From assembly GCF_014898075.1 (NCBI RefSeq), contig NZ_CP062976.1:124001-188000 (forward strand): 64,000 nt of DNA, read 5' to 3'. The notes below the pieces were generated by a model. That model searched no databases. It saw only the letters and a program-made list of their open reading frames with translations, and was not told the DNA's origin. This DNA comes from Neisseria yangbaofengii. GTDB lineage: Bacteria > Pseudomonadota > Gammaproteobacteria > Burkholderiales > Neisseriaceae. The translations under genes and the position numbers were made by a program. Below are positions 53,944-61,558 of the stretch, piece by piece; the first letter of the stretch is position 1, and each line of letters starts with the position of its first letter.

Positions 53944-54858
53944 TTACTGAATCCGTTGTGCCTCTTCACGCACGGCCGACACTACATTGGTACCGAATAA
54001 AGCGTTGACATCGGTTTCGTCGAATACATATTTTTCATGGCAGAAATCGCAATCGACCGCAATGCTGCCTTGTTCTGTCACCACGCCGCCGACTTCTTCG
54101 CCGCCCAACATCAGCAACATATCGCTGACTTTACCGCGCGAGCAGGTGCAGGCAAATTCGATGTTTTCCGGCTCGAACACGCGTGGCGGCGTTTCGTGGA
54201 ACAGACGGTACAACACATGTTGCGCGTCTAAGCCGGTCAATTCATCAGCGGTCACGGTTTGCGCCAAGGTGCTGACGTGGTTCCATACCTGCGCATCGAT
54301 TTCTTCTTCCGGCAGGCGTTGCACCAGCAAACCGCCGACGCTGTCGTCGGAGGCGGCCAGCACGATATGCGTGTCGAGCTGCTCGGAACGTTTCATGTAG
54401 TTCATCAGCATTTGAGCAATGCTGTCACCTTCCAGCGGCACCACACCTTGCCACGGCTCGGCATCTTTCGGTTGCAGGGTCAGCACAAATACGCTGCTGT
54501 CGCCCAATAAATCGGTCAGACTTTCATCATCGGCGATGCCGGCGTGTTCGTCCCAACGGGCGGTCGCGCGTACGGTTTGCTCGGAAGCAGCTTCCACTAC
54601 CAACATTTTCAGACGGCCTTGACCTTGCACCTGCACAATCAATGTACCGTCGATTTTCAAGTTACTCGACAGCAACGCACCGGCAGCCAGCAATTCGCCC
54701 AACGCGCGGCGGATGGCGGCAGGATAGTGTTTTTGTTTCACGATGTGTTGCCAAACATTTTCCAGGCGGACATGTAAACCGCGCACCGGCATATCGTCGA
54801 AGATAAAGCGTGTGCGGGTGTCGGCAGGGGAGATGGCAGCAAGATTCTGTGTGGTCAT
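53944..54858 (-). CDS. hslO: Redox-regulated chaperone Hsp33
   Basis: 304 residues from the ATG at 54858 (MTTQNLAAISPADTRTRFIF). Hsp33 becomes an active holdase when its zinc-bound cysteines are oxidised. The four cysteines are in the C-terminal region: FACTCSRGK, then about 30 residues later DCDFCHEKY, the family CxC...CxxC pattern. The in-frame extension to 54888 has no ribosome site. Confidence 0.96.
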   Translation of the reverse strand: MTTQNLAAISPADTRTRFIFDDMPVRGLHVRLENVWQHIVKQKHYPAAIRRALGELLAAGALLSSNLKIDGTLIVQVQGQGRLKMLVVEAASEQTVRATARWDEHAGIADDESLTDLLGDSSVFVLTLQPKDAEPWQGVVPLEGDSIAQMLMNYMKRSEQLDTHIVLAASDDSVGGLLVQRLPEEEIDAQVWNHVSTLAQTVTADELTGLDAQHVLYRLFHETPPRVFEPENIEFACTCSRGKVSDMLLMLGGEEVGGVVTEQGSIAVDCDFCHEKYVFDETDVNALFGTNVVSAVREEAQRIQ

Positions 54859-54918
54859 AATGTTTCTCTGTTTGGATAAGCAATTCACCGCTATATGGTT
54901 GCGCTTGTGGATAAATCA

Positions 54919-54957
54919 AGGCCGTCTGAACGCAAAATACGTTCAGACGGCCTTTCT
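54919..54957 (-). terminator. Terminator of ubiB
   Basis: AGGCCGTCTGAA (54919-54930) and TTCAGACGGCCT (54942-54953) enclose a further AACG/CGTT pairing. It lies between ubiB and hslO, both minus strand. Confidence 0.8.
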
Positions 54958-54970
54958 CATCGCATATACT

Positions 54971-56617
54971 TCAATGCCGCCCCGAGCGCCAAATCGACCA
55001 CATAATCCACAAGCTGTTGGCAAAGGCGAGCAGGTAGCCGAAGAAGCCGATAAATTCGGGGCCGGTGTCTATGCTCATGACGATGGATGAGCCGATAATC
55101 AGCGCGGCGGTGACGATGCCCATGGTTAGGCGGTTGGCGGCACGGTCGATTTGCTGGCTGAGTTGGTCGAAGCGTTTGAAATCGAGCGTCACACCCATTT
55201 GGCCTTTTTGCAGGCGGCGGCTCAAGCGGAACAGGTTTTGAGGCAAATCGTCCGCGGCTTGCAATAGGGTTTGCATGTGCATTTTGCTTTTGTGCAGAAT
55301 GTGTTCGGGCGAGGTGCGTTCTTTGAACACGGTGGTGACGATGGGTTTGGCGCGCTCGAGCAATTCGATTTGGCCGTCAAGCCGTTTGACTACGCCTTCG
55401 AGCGTAATCAGCGTTTTAAACAGCATTACCAAGTCTGCCGGTAGGGTCAGGCCGTGGCGGCGCATGATTTGGGTGATGTCGTTGATGACTTGGCTGATGC
55501 GCAAATCGCGCACCGGCGTGTGTTCGTAGTTGAGCAGCATTTCCAATACATCGGCACCGAGCAGGTTTTCATCGGGCAAATCGCCTTCTGCCCAGTTGCT
55601 CAACACATATTGCATGGTGAACTGGTCTTTGTGGGCGAGCGCGTTAATCAAATCGATGATTTCACGACGGCGCGTGCCGCTTAAGTGGCCGACCAAACCG
55701 AAATCGATAAAGGTAATGCGGCCGTCTGAATTGATGAAGATATTGCCCGGATGCGGGTCGGCATGGAAGAAACCTTGTTGCAGTATCATGGTAAACAAGG
55801 TATCGGTGATTTGTGTGGCCAAGCGGCTGCGCACTTCCGGCTCGAGCGTGTCGATATCGATGTTTTTCAGCAAAGTGTCGCTGATGTGTTCCTGCACCAA
55901 AATCAGGCGGTTGGATAATTCGGGGTAAACTTTCGGCACATGCACCGATTCATGCTGCTCAAATGTTTTGCCGAAACGCTGCATATAGCGCAATTCGACC
56001 GATAAATCGGTTTCTTTGGCCAAGCTGCGGGCGAAATACTGCACCATATGTACCGGCTGGTAGCGGCGCATTTCGGGAATTTCCGATTCAATCAGACTGG
56101 CGATGTGGTTGAGAATGCGCAAATCGGCCTGAATCACGGGGTCGATATCGGGACGTTTGATTTTTACCGCCACAGTTTCGCCGTTGAGCAACACCGCCTG
56201 ATGCACTTGGGCAATCGAAGCGCTGCCGATGGGGTGGGGCCGGATGGATTTGAATATCTCTCTGACCGGCCGTCCCAGCTGCGATTCAATCAGCTTGTGA
56301 ATATTGGTGACCGGAATCGGTGCCACATTACTTTGCAGCCGCTCAAATTCTTCAATCCATTCCACGCTGAAAATATCCACACGCGTCGACAACACTTGTC
56401 CGAGCTTGATAAATGTCGGGCCGAGTTCTTCAAATGCCATGCGGAATCGGCGCGGCGTGCTCAAATAATGACTGTCGGGGTCGGCTTTTTTGCGGTCACT
56501 CTGATGCGCGAGCTTAATGCGCTGTACAAAGCTGCCCAAACCGTGTTTGGTCAGAATGGTAATAATCTCGCGCATACGCGAAAGATCGCGCATCGCCAGC
56601 AGGGTGGGAATCATCAT
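54971..56617 (-). CDS. ubiB: Ubiquinone synthesis kinase-like protein UbiB
   Basis: 548 residues. ABC1/UbiB family member needed for ubiquinone synthesis, probably as an ATPase acting on membrane precursors. The family KxGQ motif (FIKLGQVLSTR) is near residue 70, the Ala-rich loop IGSASIAQVHQA near 122, HADPHPGNIF and FIDFGLVG near 280-305, and two C-terminal membrane spans at about 495-540. Start is the first or second of two adjacent ATG codons. Confidence 0.95.
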   Translation of the reverse strand: MMIPTLLAMRDLSRMREIITILTKHGLGSFVQRIKLAHQSDRKKADPDSHYLSTPRRFRMAFEELGPTFIKLGQVLSTRVDIFSVEWIEEFERLQSNVAPIPVTNIHKLIESQLGRPVREIFKSIRPHPIGSASIAQVHQAVLLNGETVAVKIKRPDIDPVIQADLRILNHIASLIESEIPEMRRYQPVHMVQYFARSLAKETDLSVELRYMQRFGKTFEQHESVHVPKVYPELSNRLILVQEHISDTLLKNIDIDTLEPEVRSRLATQITDTLFTMILQQGFFHADPHPGNIFINSDGRITFIDFGLVGHLSGTRRREIIDLINALAHKDQFTMQYVLSNWAEGDLPDENLLGADVLEMLLNYEHTPVRDLRISQVINDITQIMRRHGLTLPADLVMLFKTLITLEGVVKRLDGQIELLERAKPIVTTVFKERTSPEHILHKSKMHMQTLLQAADDLPQNLFRLSRRLQKGQMGVTLDFKRFDQLSQQIDRAANRLTMGIVTAALIIGSSIVMSIDTGPEFIGFFGYLLAFANSLWIMWSIWRSGRH

Positions 56618-56639
56618 TTTTTCTGCTTGTAAAATTTGT

Positions 56640-56927
56640 TTATAAACAATATATTAACGCAATATAACCGTCACTTTTTTGCCAAGAGGACGATTTTTTA
56701 ATACAATCAAACAGATAACATTTAAGATACAGCATAACATAATAAAACAGACAGCATATAGGGCTTGTTGATGCCGCATGCTTTATCTGAATCTGAAAAA
56801 TACCGACTTTCTGCTGCACATGACTGCAAGCTTTTCAGCTTGCCGTTATTTTTTACCGAGTGCCGATAATTTTTCAAGCTAAGCGTCAACACTTTAAAGA
56901 GGCCGTCTGAATATTTGGAAGTAAGGA
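56640..56927. other. A+T-rich gene-free stretch before the NlpC gene
   Basis: No credible gene. It has a small hairpin CAAGC/GCTTG near 56829-56844 and an uptake sequence AGGCCGTCTGAA at about 56900. It separates the divergent ubiB and NlpC/P60 genes and probably holds both promoters, but none is clear. Confidence 0.5.
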
Positions 56928-57539
56928 ATGAACCGTTTCGCAAAATTGACGGCGTTATTGGCTTCGGCCTGTATGCTGTTTTCCGCCATGAGCATGGCGC
57001 ATGCTGATGATTTGGAAAATATGCTGAATAACCGACAGCAGATTCTCAATCAATTTAACCAAGATGCCAACAGCAACGCCGGCCTCCCGTTCGTGCCCAT
57101 CCGTGTCAATCCGCCTTCAGCCGGGCAATCATCAGACGGCGCCGACGAATTGATTAAAAGTGCCATGGGTTTGCTTGGTGTGGCTTACCGCTACGGCGGC
57201 ACTTCCGCCCGCACCGGCTTTGACTGCAGCGGCTTTATGCAACATATTTTCCGCCACACCATGGGTTTGAACCTGCCGCGCACGTCTGCCGAGCAAGCCA
57301 AGATGGGGGAACACGTCAACCGCAGCGATTTGCAGCCGGGTGATATGGTGTTTTTCCGCACTATGGGGCGCGGGCGTATTTCCCACGTCGGCCTGTATAT
57401 CGGCAACAACCGTTTTATCCATGCGCCGCGAACGGGTAAAAGCATTGAAATCATCAGCCTGAGCAATAAATATTGGGGGGCGAAATATGCTTTCGGCCGC
57501 CGTGTGAAGAAACACGATCCGTCACGCTTTTTAAATTAA
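56928..57539 (+). CDS. Exported NlpC/P60 peptidoglycan hydrolase
   Basis: 203 residues with a signal peptide of about 26 residues (cleavage after AHA). The NlpC/P60 domain occupies about 70-195. The catalytic Cys is in GFDCSGFMQHIF, the His in RISHVGLYIGNN and the third polar residue in FIHAPRTGKSIEI. Such enzymes cut the D-Glu-mDAP bond in peptide stems. Neisseria homologues are known secreted hydrolases. Starts behind AAGGA. Confidence 0.9.
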   Translation: MNRFAKLTALLASACMLFSAMSMAHADDLENMLNNRQQILNQFNQDANSNAGLPFVPIRVNPPSAGQSSDGADELIKSAMGLLGVAYRYGGTSARTGFDCSGFMQHIFRHTMGLNLPRTSAEQAKMGEHVNRSDLQPGDMVFFRTMGRGRISHVGLYIGNNRFIHAPRTGKSIEIISLSNKYWGAKYAFGRRVKKHDPSRFLN

Positions 57540-57558
57540 ACGAAGGAAACGCCGCAGT

Positions 57559-57771
57559 ATGAGTATGCCTGAAATGCCGAAATGGTACGGCGACGACGGT
57601 CAGATTGTGTCCTGCACCGAAAAAGTAAAGGTCATGAACGAAAACATGAGCGAGCTGTATCAAATGGCACAAGATGCGTTTGAAGATGCGCTGCTGATGG
57701 GGTGCGGCGAAGCGCAGTTGCGCGAATATCTGAAGGCCTTGATGGAAGGCTTGGAAAACCCGTACCGCTGA
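57559..57771 (+). CDS. Small acidic conserved hypothetical protein
   Basis: 70 residues behind GAAGGAAACG, 19 bases after the NlpC gene and probably cotranscribed. Sequence features: MPEMPKWYGDDGQIVSCTEK start, a helical QMAQDAFEDALLMGCGEAQLREYLKALMEGLENPY end, two Cys. Cytoplasmic by composition. I recall similar short proteins in other Betaproteobacteria but cannot give a function. Confidence 0.75.
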   Translation: MSMPEMPKWYGDDGQIVSCTEKVKVMNENMSELYQMAQDAFEDALLMGCGEAQLREYLKALMEGLENPYR

Positions 57772-57817
57772 ATTTACAGATAAACAAACGGTATTCGTAA
57801 AGAATGCCGTTTTACGT

Positions 57818-58090
57818 TTCAGACGGCCTGAAAATGAAAACAGGCCGTCTGAACAATATGGAATTGAAACTCATATCTTTCAGACGGCATCAACTTCCAC
57901 CCGGCCTGAAAAGCCCTTTTCAAACGAAAGCCGTAAAAAAACCTGCGAAACGCCGTGATTCCCTTTTCAGACGGCCGTGCTCGCGTTATGATTAACGCCT
58001 TAATAAGATCAAATCAACAGACTGCCGCCCGATTTCAAACGGCATCTGTTTTCCCGCTTCCCACAAAGGCCGCCTGAAAATTCAGGCGGA
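57818..58090. repeat. Dense cluster of uptake sequences
   Basis: Within 273 bases: TTCAGACGGCCT (57818-57829), AGGCCGTCTGAA (57842-57853), TTCAGACGGCAT (57879-57890), TTCAGACGGCCG (57966-57977), and an inverted pair with AGGCCGCCTGAA at 58067-58078. No gene is supported in this stretch. Confidence 0.85.
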
Positions 58091-58102
58091 TAAAGGATTA
58101 TC

Positions 58103-58447
58103 ATGAACATCATCGGCGCTTTGCTCATCGTTTTAGGCTGTTTGGCCGTGGGTGAGGGCGTGGTATTGTTTTTCGGCATCAAGCTGCCGGGCAGTATTGT
58201 CGGCATGGGTGTTTTGTTTGGCCTGCTGAAACTGGGCCGGGTCAAGGTGTCATGGTTGAAGCAGCTTTCGGATACCTTGATGGCGAACCTGACCCTGTTT
58301 CTCGTGCCGCCGTGCGTAGCGATTATCAGCTATTTGGATTTGATTGCCGATGGCTGGTTTCCGATTTTGACGGCAACGGTATTGAGCACGCTGTGTGTGC
58401 TGCTGGTGACGGGCAAAGTACACGAATGGGCGCGGAGGCTGATGTAA
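58103..58447 (+). CDS. lrgA: LrgA/CidA-family membrane protein
   Basis: 114 residues with four membrane spans. Family core LPGSIVGMGVLFGLL near residues 29-43 and LVPPCVAIISY near 67-77. LrgA/CidA proteins are holin-like and in Staphylococcus modulate murein hydrolase activity and overflow metabolism. Overlaps the lrgB start by one base (TAATG). Symbol by family. Confidence 0.85.
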   Translation: MNIIGALLIVLGCLAVGEGVVLFFGIKLPGSIVGMGVLFGLLKLGRVKVSWLKQLSDTLMANLTLFLVPPCVAIISYLDLIADGWFPILTATVLSTLCVLLVTGKVHEWARRLM

Positions 58448-59139
58448 TGGAAATCTTCCGTACGCCGAGCTTACTGCTGTTTCTGACGCTGGCGGTGTTC
58501 GGCTTGGCCAATATTATCCGCGTGCGCACCGGCAATGTGCTGTGTAATCCGGTGCTCATCAGCACCGTGGCGATGATTGCCTACTTAAAGCTTTTCCGAA
58601 TCGATTACGAGGCCTACCACAATGCCGCACAGTATATTGATTTTTGGCTCAAGCCTGCGGTGGTGGTGTTGGCGGTGCCGCTGTATTTAAACTGGGAGAA
58701 AATCCGCAACCAATGGCTGCCGATTTTGCTCTCGCAATTGGCGGGCAGCGTTACCGGCATTGTGACCGGCGTGTATTTGGCCAAATGGTTCGGCGCGAAT
58801 AGGGAAGTGACCTTATCGCTGGCGGCTAAATCCGTTACCAACCCGATTGCGATTGAGATCACCAAATCCATCGGCGGCATTCCGGCAATTACCGCGGCCA
58901 CAGTGATTATTGCCGGCTTGTTCGGGCAGATGGTCGGCTATAAAATGCTGCACGTCGGCACGGTGCACAAACCTTCTTCGGTCGGTATGTCGCTGGGCAC
59001 CGCTTCTCACGCGATGGGTATTGCCGTATCGATGGAACACAGCCGCCGTATGGCCGCGTATGCCGGCTTGGGCTTGACGCTCAATGGCGTGTTAACCGCG
59101 TTGATTGTGCCGGTGTTGATGCCGTTTTTGGACATTTGA
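58447..59139 (+). CDS. lrgB: LrgB/CidB-family membrane protein
   Basis: 230 residues from the ATG at 58447 that overlaps the lrgA stop; a longer frame reaching back to 58252 lies within lrgA and is a shadow. Six to eight membrane spans; family block LAAKSVTNPIAIEITKSIGG near 122-141 and GTASHAMGIA near 183. Works with LrgA; bacterial and plant homologues have been linked to glycolate/pyruvate movement. Confidence 0.87.
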   Translation: MEIFRTPSLLLFLTLAVFGLANIIRVRTGNVLCNPVLISTVAMIAYLKLFRIDYEAYHNAAQYIDFWLKPAVVVLAVPLYLNWEKIRNQWLPILLSQLAGSVTGIVTGVYLAKWFGANREVTLSLAAKSVTNPIAIEITKSIGGIPAITAATVIIAGLFGQMVGYKMLHVGTVHKPSSVGMSLGTASHAMGIAVSMEHSRRMAAYAGLGLTLNGVLTALIVPVLMPFLDI

Positions 59140-59189
59140 ATGCAAGAGATGACGGTTCAGACGGCCTTTAAAACAGGATGTCTGAAAAA

Positions 59190-59200
59190 TATAGTGGATT
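59190..59200 (+). repeat. Possible Correia-element end
   Basis: TATAGTGGATT matches the terminal repeat of Neisseria Correia elements, followed by CAATATAATA. No second end is visible, so this may be a worn remnant or chance. It could supply a -10 (TATAAT) for argJ. Confidence 0.35.
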
Positions 59201-59274
59201 CAATATAATAGGCGCAGATGGAGATATTGCGCCATTGATTAACGATTCCAAAATTTCCTACAAGGAGCGAGAAA

Positions 59275-60495
59275 ATGGCAGTGAATCTTTCCGAACGACA
59301 CGAAGACGAATTGTTGTACATCGACGGCGTGCAGGTATTTGTCGGTCAGGCCGGTGTCAAAAAGCCGAATCACGATGATTTGACGCTGATGGTGCTGACC
59401 GGCAAAAATTCCGTCGGTGCCGTATTCACGCAAAACCGTTTCTGCGCCGCGCCGGTGCACATCGCCAAATCGCATTTATTTGATGACGACGGCGTGCGTG
59501 CGCTGGTGATCAACACCGGCAACGCCAATGCCGGTACAGGTGTGCAAGGCCGCGCCGATGCGGTGGAAGTCTGCGCTGCTGTTGCCCGTCAAATCGGCTG
59601 CAAAACCACCCAAGTGCTGCCGTTTTCCACCGGCGTGATTTTGGAGCCGCTGCCTGCCGATAAAATCATCGAAGCCCTGCCGCGCGTGAAACCGGTGCAT
59701 TGGAGCGAAGCCGCCCGCGCCATCATGACCACCGACACCGTTCCCAAAGCCGCCAGCCGCGAAGGCAAAGTCGGTGAAAACCACACCGTGCGTGCCACCG
59801 GCATCGCCAAAGGCAGCGGTATGATTCACCCCGATATGGCCACCATGCTCGGCTTTATCGTCTGCGATGCCAACGTGTCGCAACCGATTTTGCAGCTAAT
59901 GACCAAAGAAATCGCCGATATGTCGTTCAACGCCATCACTGTTGACGGTGACACCAGCACCAACGACAGCTTCGTCATCGTCGCCACCGCCAGAAACGGC
60001 CAAAGCCAAATCGACAACACCGCCGACCCGCGCTACGGCCAGCTCAAAGCCCTGCTCGGCGGCCTGGCTTTACAACTGGCGCAAGCCATCGTGCGCGACG
60101 GCGAAGGTGCGACCAAATTCATTACCATCGAAGTGGATAACGCCGCCGACCGCGGCGAAGCACGCAAAGTAGCTTATGCCATCGCCCATTCGCCATTGGT
60201 GAAAACCGCTTTCTTCGCCAGCGATCCGAATCTCGGCCGCCTGCTTGCCGCCATCGGTTATGCCGGTGTCGAAGACTTGGACACCGACAAAATCAAAATG
60301 TGGCTCGGCGGTGTCTTGGTGGCCGAACAAGGCGGGCGCGCCGAAAGTTACACCGAGGAGCAAGGCCAAGCCGTGATGAACCAAGACGAAATCACCGTGC
60401 GCGTGAGCCTCAACCGCGGCCAAGCCAAAACCACTGTATACACCTGCGACTTCTCGCATGATTATGTGACGATTAATGCGGATTACCGTTCGTAA
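59275..60495 (+). CDS. argJ: Bifunctional ornithine acetyltransferase / N-acetylglutamate synthase
   Basis: 406 residues. ArgJ recycles the acetyl group from N-acetylornithine to glutamate in arginine synthesis. The autocleavage site with the catalytic Thr is in GMIHPDMATMLGFIV near residues 183-197; the oxyanion region STGVILEPL is near 118. In full-length beta-chain, DGDTSTNDSF and the C-terminal DFSHDYVTINADYRS are typical. Starts behind AAGGAG. Confidence 0.97.
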   Translation: MAVNLSERHEDELLYIDGVQVFVGQAGVKKPNHDDLTLMVLTGKNSVGAVFTQNRFCAAPVHIAKSHLFDDDGVRALVINTGNANAGTGVQGRADAVEVCAAVARQIGCKTTQVLPFSTGVILEPLPADKIIEALPRVKPVHWSEAARAIMTTDTVPKAASREGKVGENHTVRATGIAKGSGMIHPDMATMLGFIVCDANVSQPILQLMTKEIADMSFNAITVDGDTSTNDSFVIVATARNGQSQIDNTADPRYGQLKALLGGLALQLAQAIVRDGEGATKFITIEVDNAADRGEARKVAYAIAHSPLVKTAFFASDPNLGRLLAAIGYAGVEDLDTDKIKMWLGGVLVAEQGGRAESYTEEQGQAVMNQDEITVRVSLNRGQAKTTVYTCDFSHDYVTINADYRS

Positions 60496-60512
60496 TGCCG
60501 GTGTGAATAATG

Positions 60513-60544
60513 AAGGCCGTCTGTTGTTCAGACGGCCTTTTTTT
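60513..60544. terminator. Terminator between argJ and the efflux operon
   Basis: AAGGCCGTCTG and CAGACGGCCTT over a 5-base loop, followed by a T run; serves argJ and, in reverse, the convergent efflux gene. Confidence 0.9.
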
Positions 60545-60565
60545 ATGATTCAAAATATTGGCAGC

Positions 60566-60886
60566 TTAAGATGACGCGAGTTTCATCACAATCACACCCG
60601 AGATAATCAGTGCGGTGCCGAGCCAGCGGCCGAACGAAGCGGGGTCACCGAAGAATACCACGCCGACGGCAAATGCACCAACGGCACCGATGCCGGTCCA
60701 CACGGCATAGGCCGTGCCCATCGGAATGTTTTTTTGCGCCAGAAACAGCAGAAAGCCGCTTACCCCCATAAAAATCACCGCCAAGGTGATGCCTTGCCAA
60801 CGCCAGCCGGCGTGTTGGGCGAGTTTCAAACCCAGCGGCCAGCCGATTTCCATCAAACCCGCGCAAATCAAATAAATCCATGCCAT
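60566..60886 (-). CDS. Small multidrug resistance family exporter (Gdx/SugE type)
   Basis: 106 residues from the ATG at 60886, two bases after the marR-type stop. Four membrane spans. The central Glu is in ICAGLMEIGWPLGLKLA (residue 13); the Trp and Gly-Leu-Lys pattern after it and FLAQKNIPMGTAYAVWTGIG are those of the guanidinium-exporter (Gdx) branch and not the EmrE branch. Cotranscribed with the MarR-type regulator. No guanidine riboswitch was seen; control appears to be by the MarR protein. Confidence 0.87.
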   Translation of the reverse strand: MAWIYLICAGLMEIGWPLGLKLAQHAGWRWQGITLAVIFMGVSGFLLFLAQKNIPMGTAYAVWTGIGAVGAFAVGVVFFGDPASFGRWLGTALIISGVIVMKLASS

Positions 60887-60888
60887 GT

Positions 60889-61314
60889 TTATTGTTCCTG
60901 TGTGTGTCGGGCAACGGTTTGGGTAAAGCGTTGCAGTTCCTGAATGAAGTTTTCGGCTTGTACGTCGCCGAAGTCCCGGATGATGCTTTGCTCGATATGG
61001 CGTAATTTTTCGATAACGGGCGAGGCGGCAGTTTGCCCCCGTTCGGTTAAATGCAGCGTTTTGCCGCGTTTGTCGTTGGGATCGGGAGAAAAACTCAGCC
61101 AGCCTTGTTCGGCCAATTGGCGGCAGGCGGAGAAGACGGTTTGCTTGGGCAGGTTCCAATGCGTGCAAATAGTTTTTTGCGTGCAGTCGGGATAACACAC
61201 CACGCCGTATAACACCGCGAGCGTGTTGTAGCTTAAGCCGTATTGTTTCGCCCATTGCTCGTAAAGTCGGGTCGAGTGCGCCATCAGGCGGCCGATGTCG
61301 TCGATAAAGTTCAT
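60889..61314 (-). CDS. MarR-family regulator of the efflux gene
   Basis: 141 residues. The winged helix-turn-helix runs from about residue 28 to 100: TQKTICTHWNLPKQTVFSAC (recognition helix) and the wing DPNDKRGKTLHLTERG, the most conserved MarR feature. First gene of a two-gene unit with the SMR exporter. A 16-bp palindrome overlaps its promoter, so it probably represses itself and the exporter until a ligand binds. Confidence 0.88.
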   Translation of the reverse strand: MNFIDDIGRLMAHSTRLYEQWAKQYGLSYNTLAVLYGVVCYPDCTQKTICTHWNLPKQTVFSACRQLAEQGWLSFSPDPNDKRGKTLHLTERGQTAASPVIEKLRHIEQSIIRDFGDVQAENFIQELQRFTQTVARHTQEQ

Positions 61315-61345
61315 TATTTGGTCTGAAATATGACTAATTTGGCGG

Positions 61346-61375
61346 AATTATAGTAATAATTCGGACTGATAGCAA
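61346..61375 (-). promoter_or_regulatory. Promoter and palindromic operator of the MarR-SMR operon
   Basis: On the minus strand, TTGCTA (61375-61370), a 17-base spacer and TATAAT (61352-61347). A perfect palindrome AATTAT-AGTA-ATAATT at 61346-61361 covers the -10 and part of the spacer, the usual position of a MarR-family operator. Confidence 0.72.
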
Positions 61376-61400
61376 GAATATTTGCGGCATGATTTTTTTT

Positions 61401-61479
61401 AGGCCGTCTGAAAAAAGTAGCGCTGTGGATATTTTCAGACGGCCTAAAGTATTATTTTCCAATAAAAGGCCGTCTGAAA
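61401..61479. repeat. Three uptake sequences before clcA
   Basis: AGGCCGTCTGAA at 61401-61412 and TTCAGACGGCCT at 61434-61445 form a hairpin pair; a third AGGCCGTCTGAA lies at 61468-61479. They occupy most of the gap between the divergent regulator and clcA. Confidence 0.85.
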
Positions 61480-61558
61480 CCCTGTTGACAATAATCCTTG
61501 CTATACTTTTGTTTTTCAACGTAATGATGTTTTCAACCCCACTCAAATTACCGAAACC

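Noticed and set aside
57818-58090. CRISPR-like array
   Set aside because: The repeats are uptake sequences in both directions with irregular spacing; no regular repeat-spacer pattern and no cas genes occur in the window.
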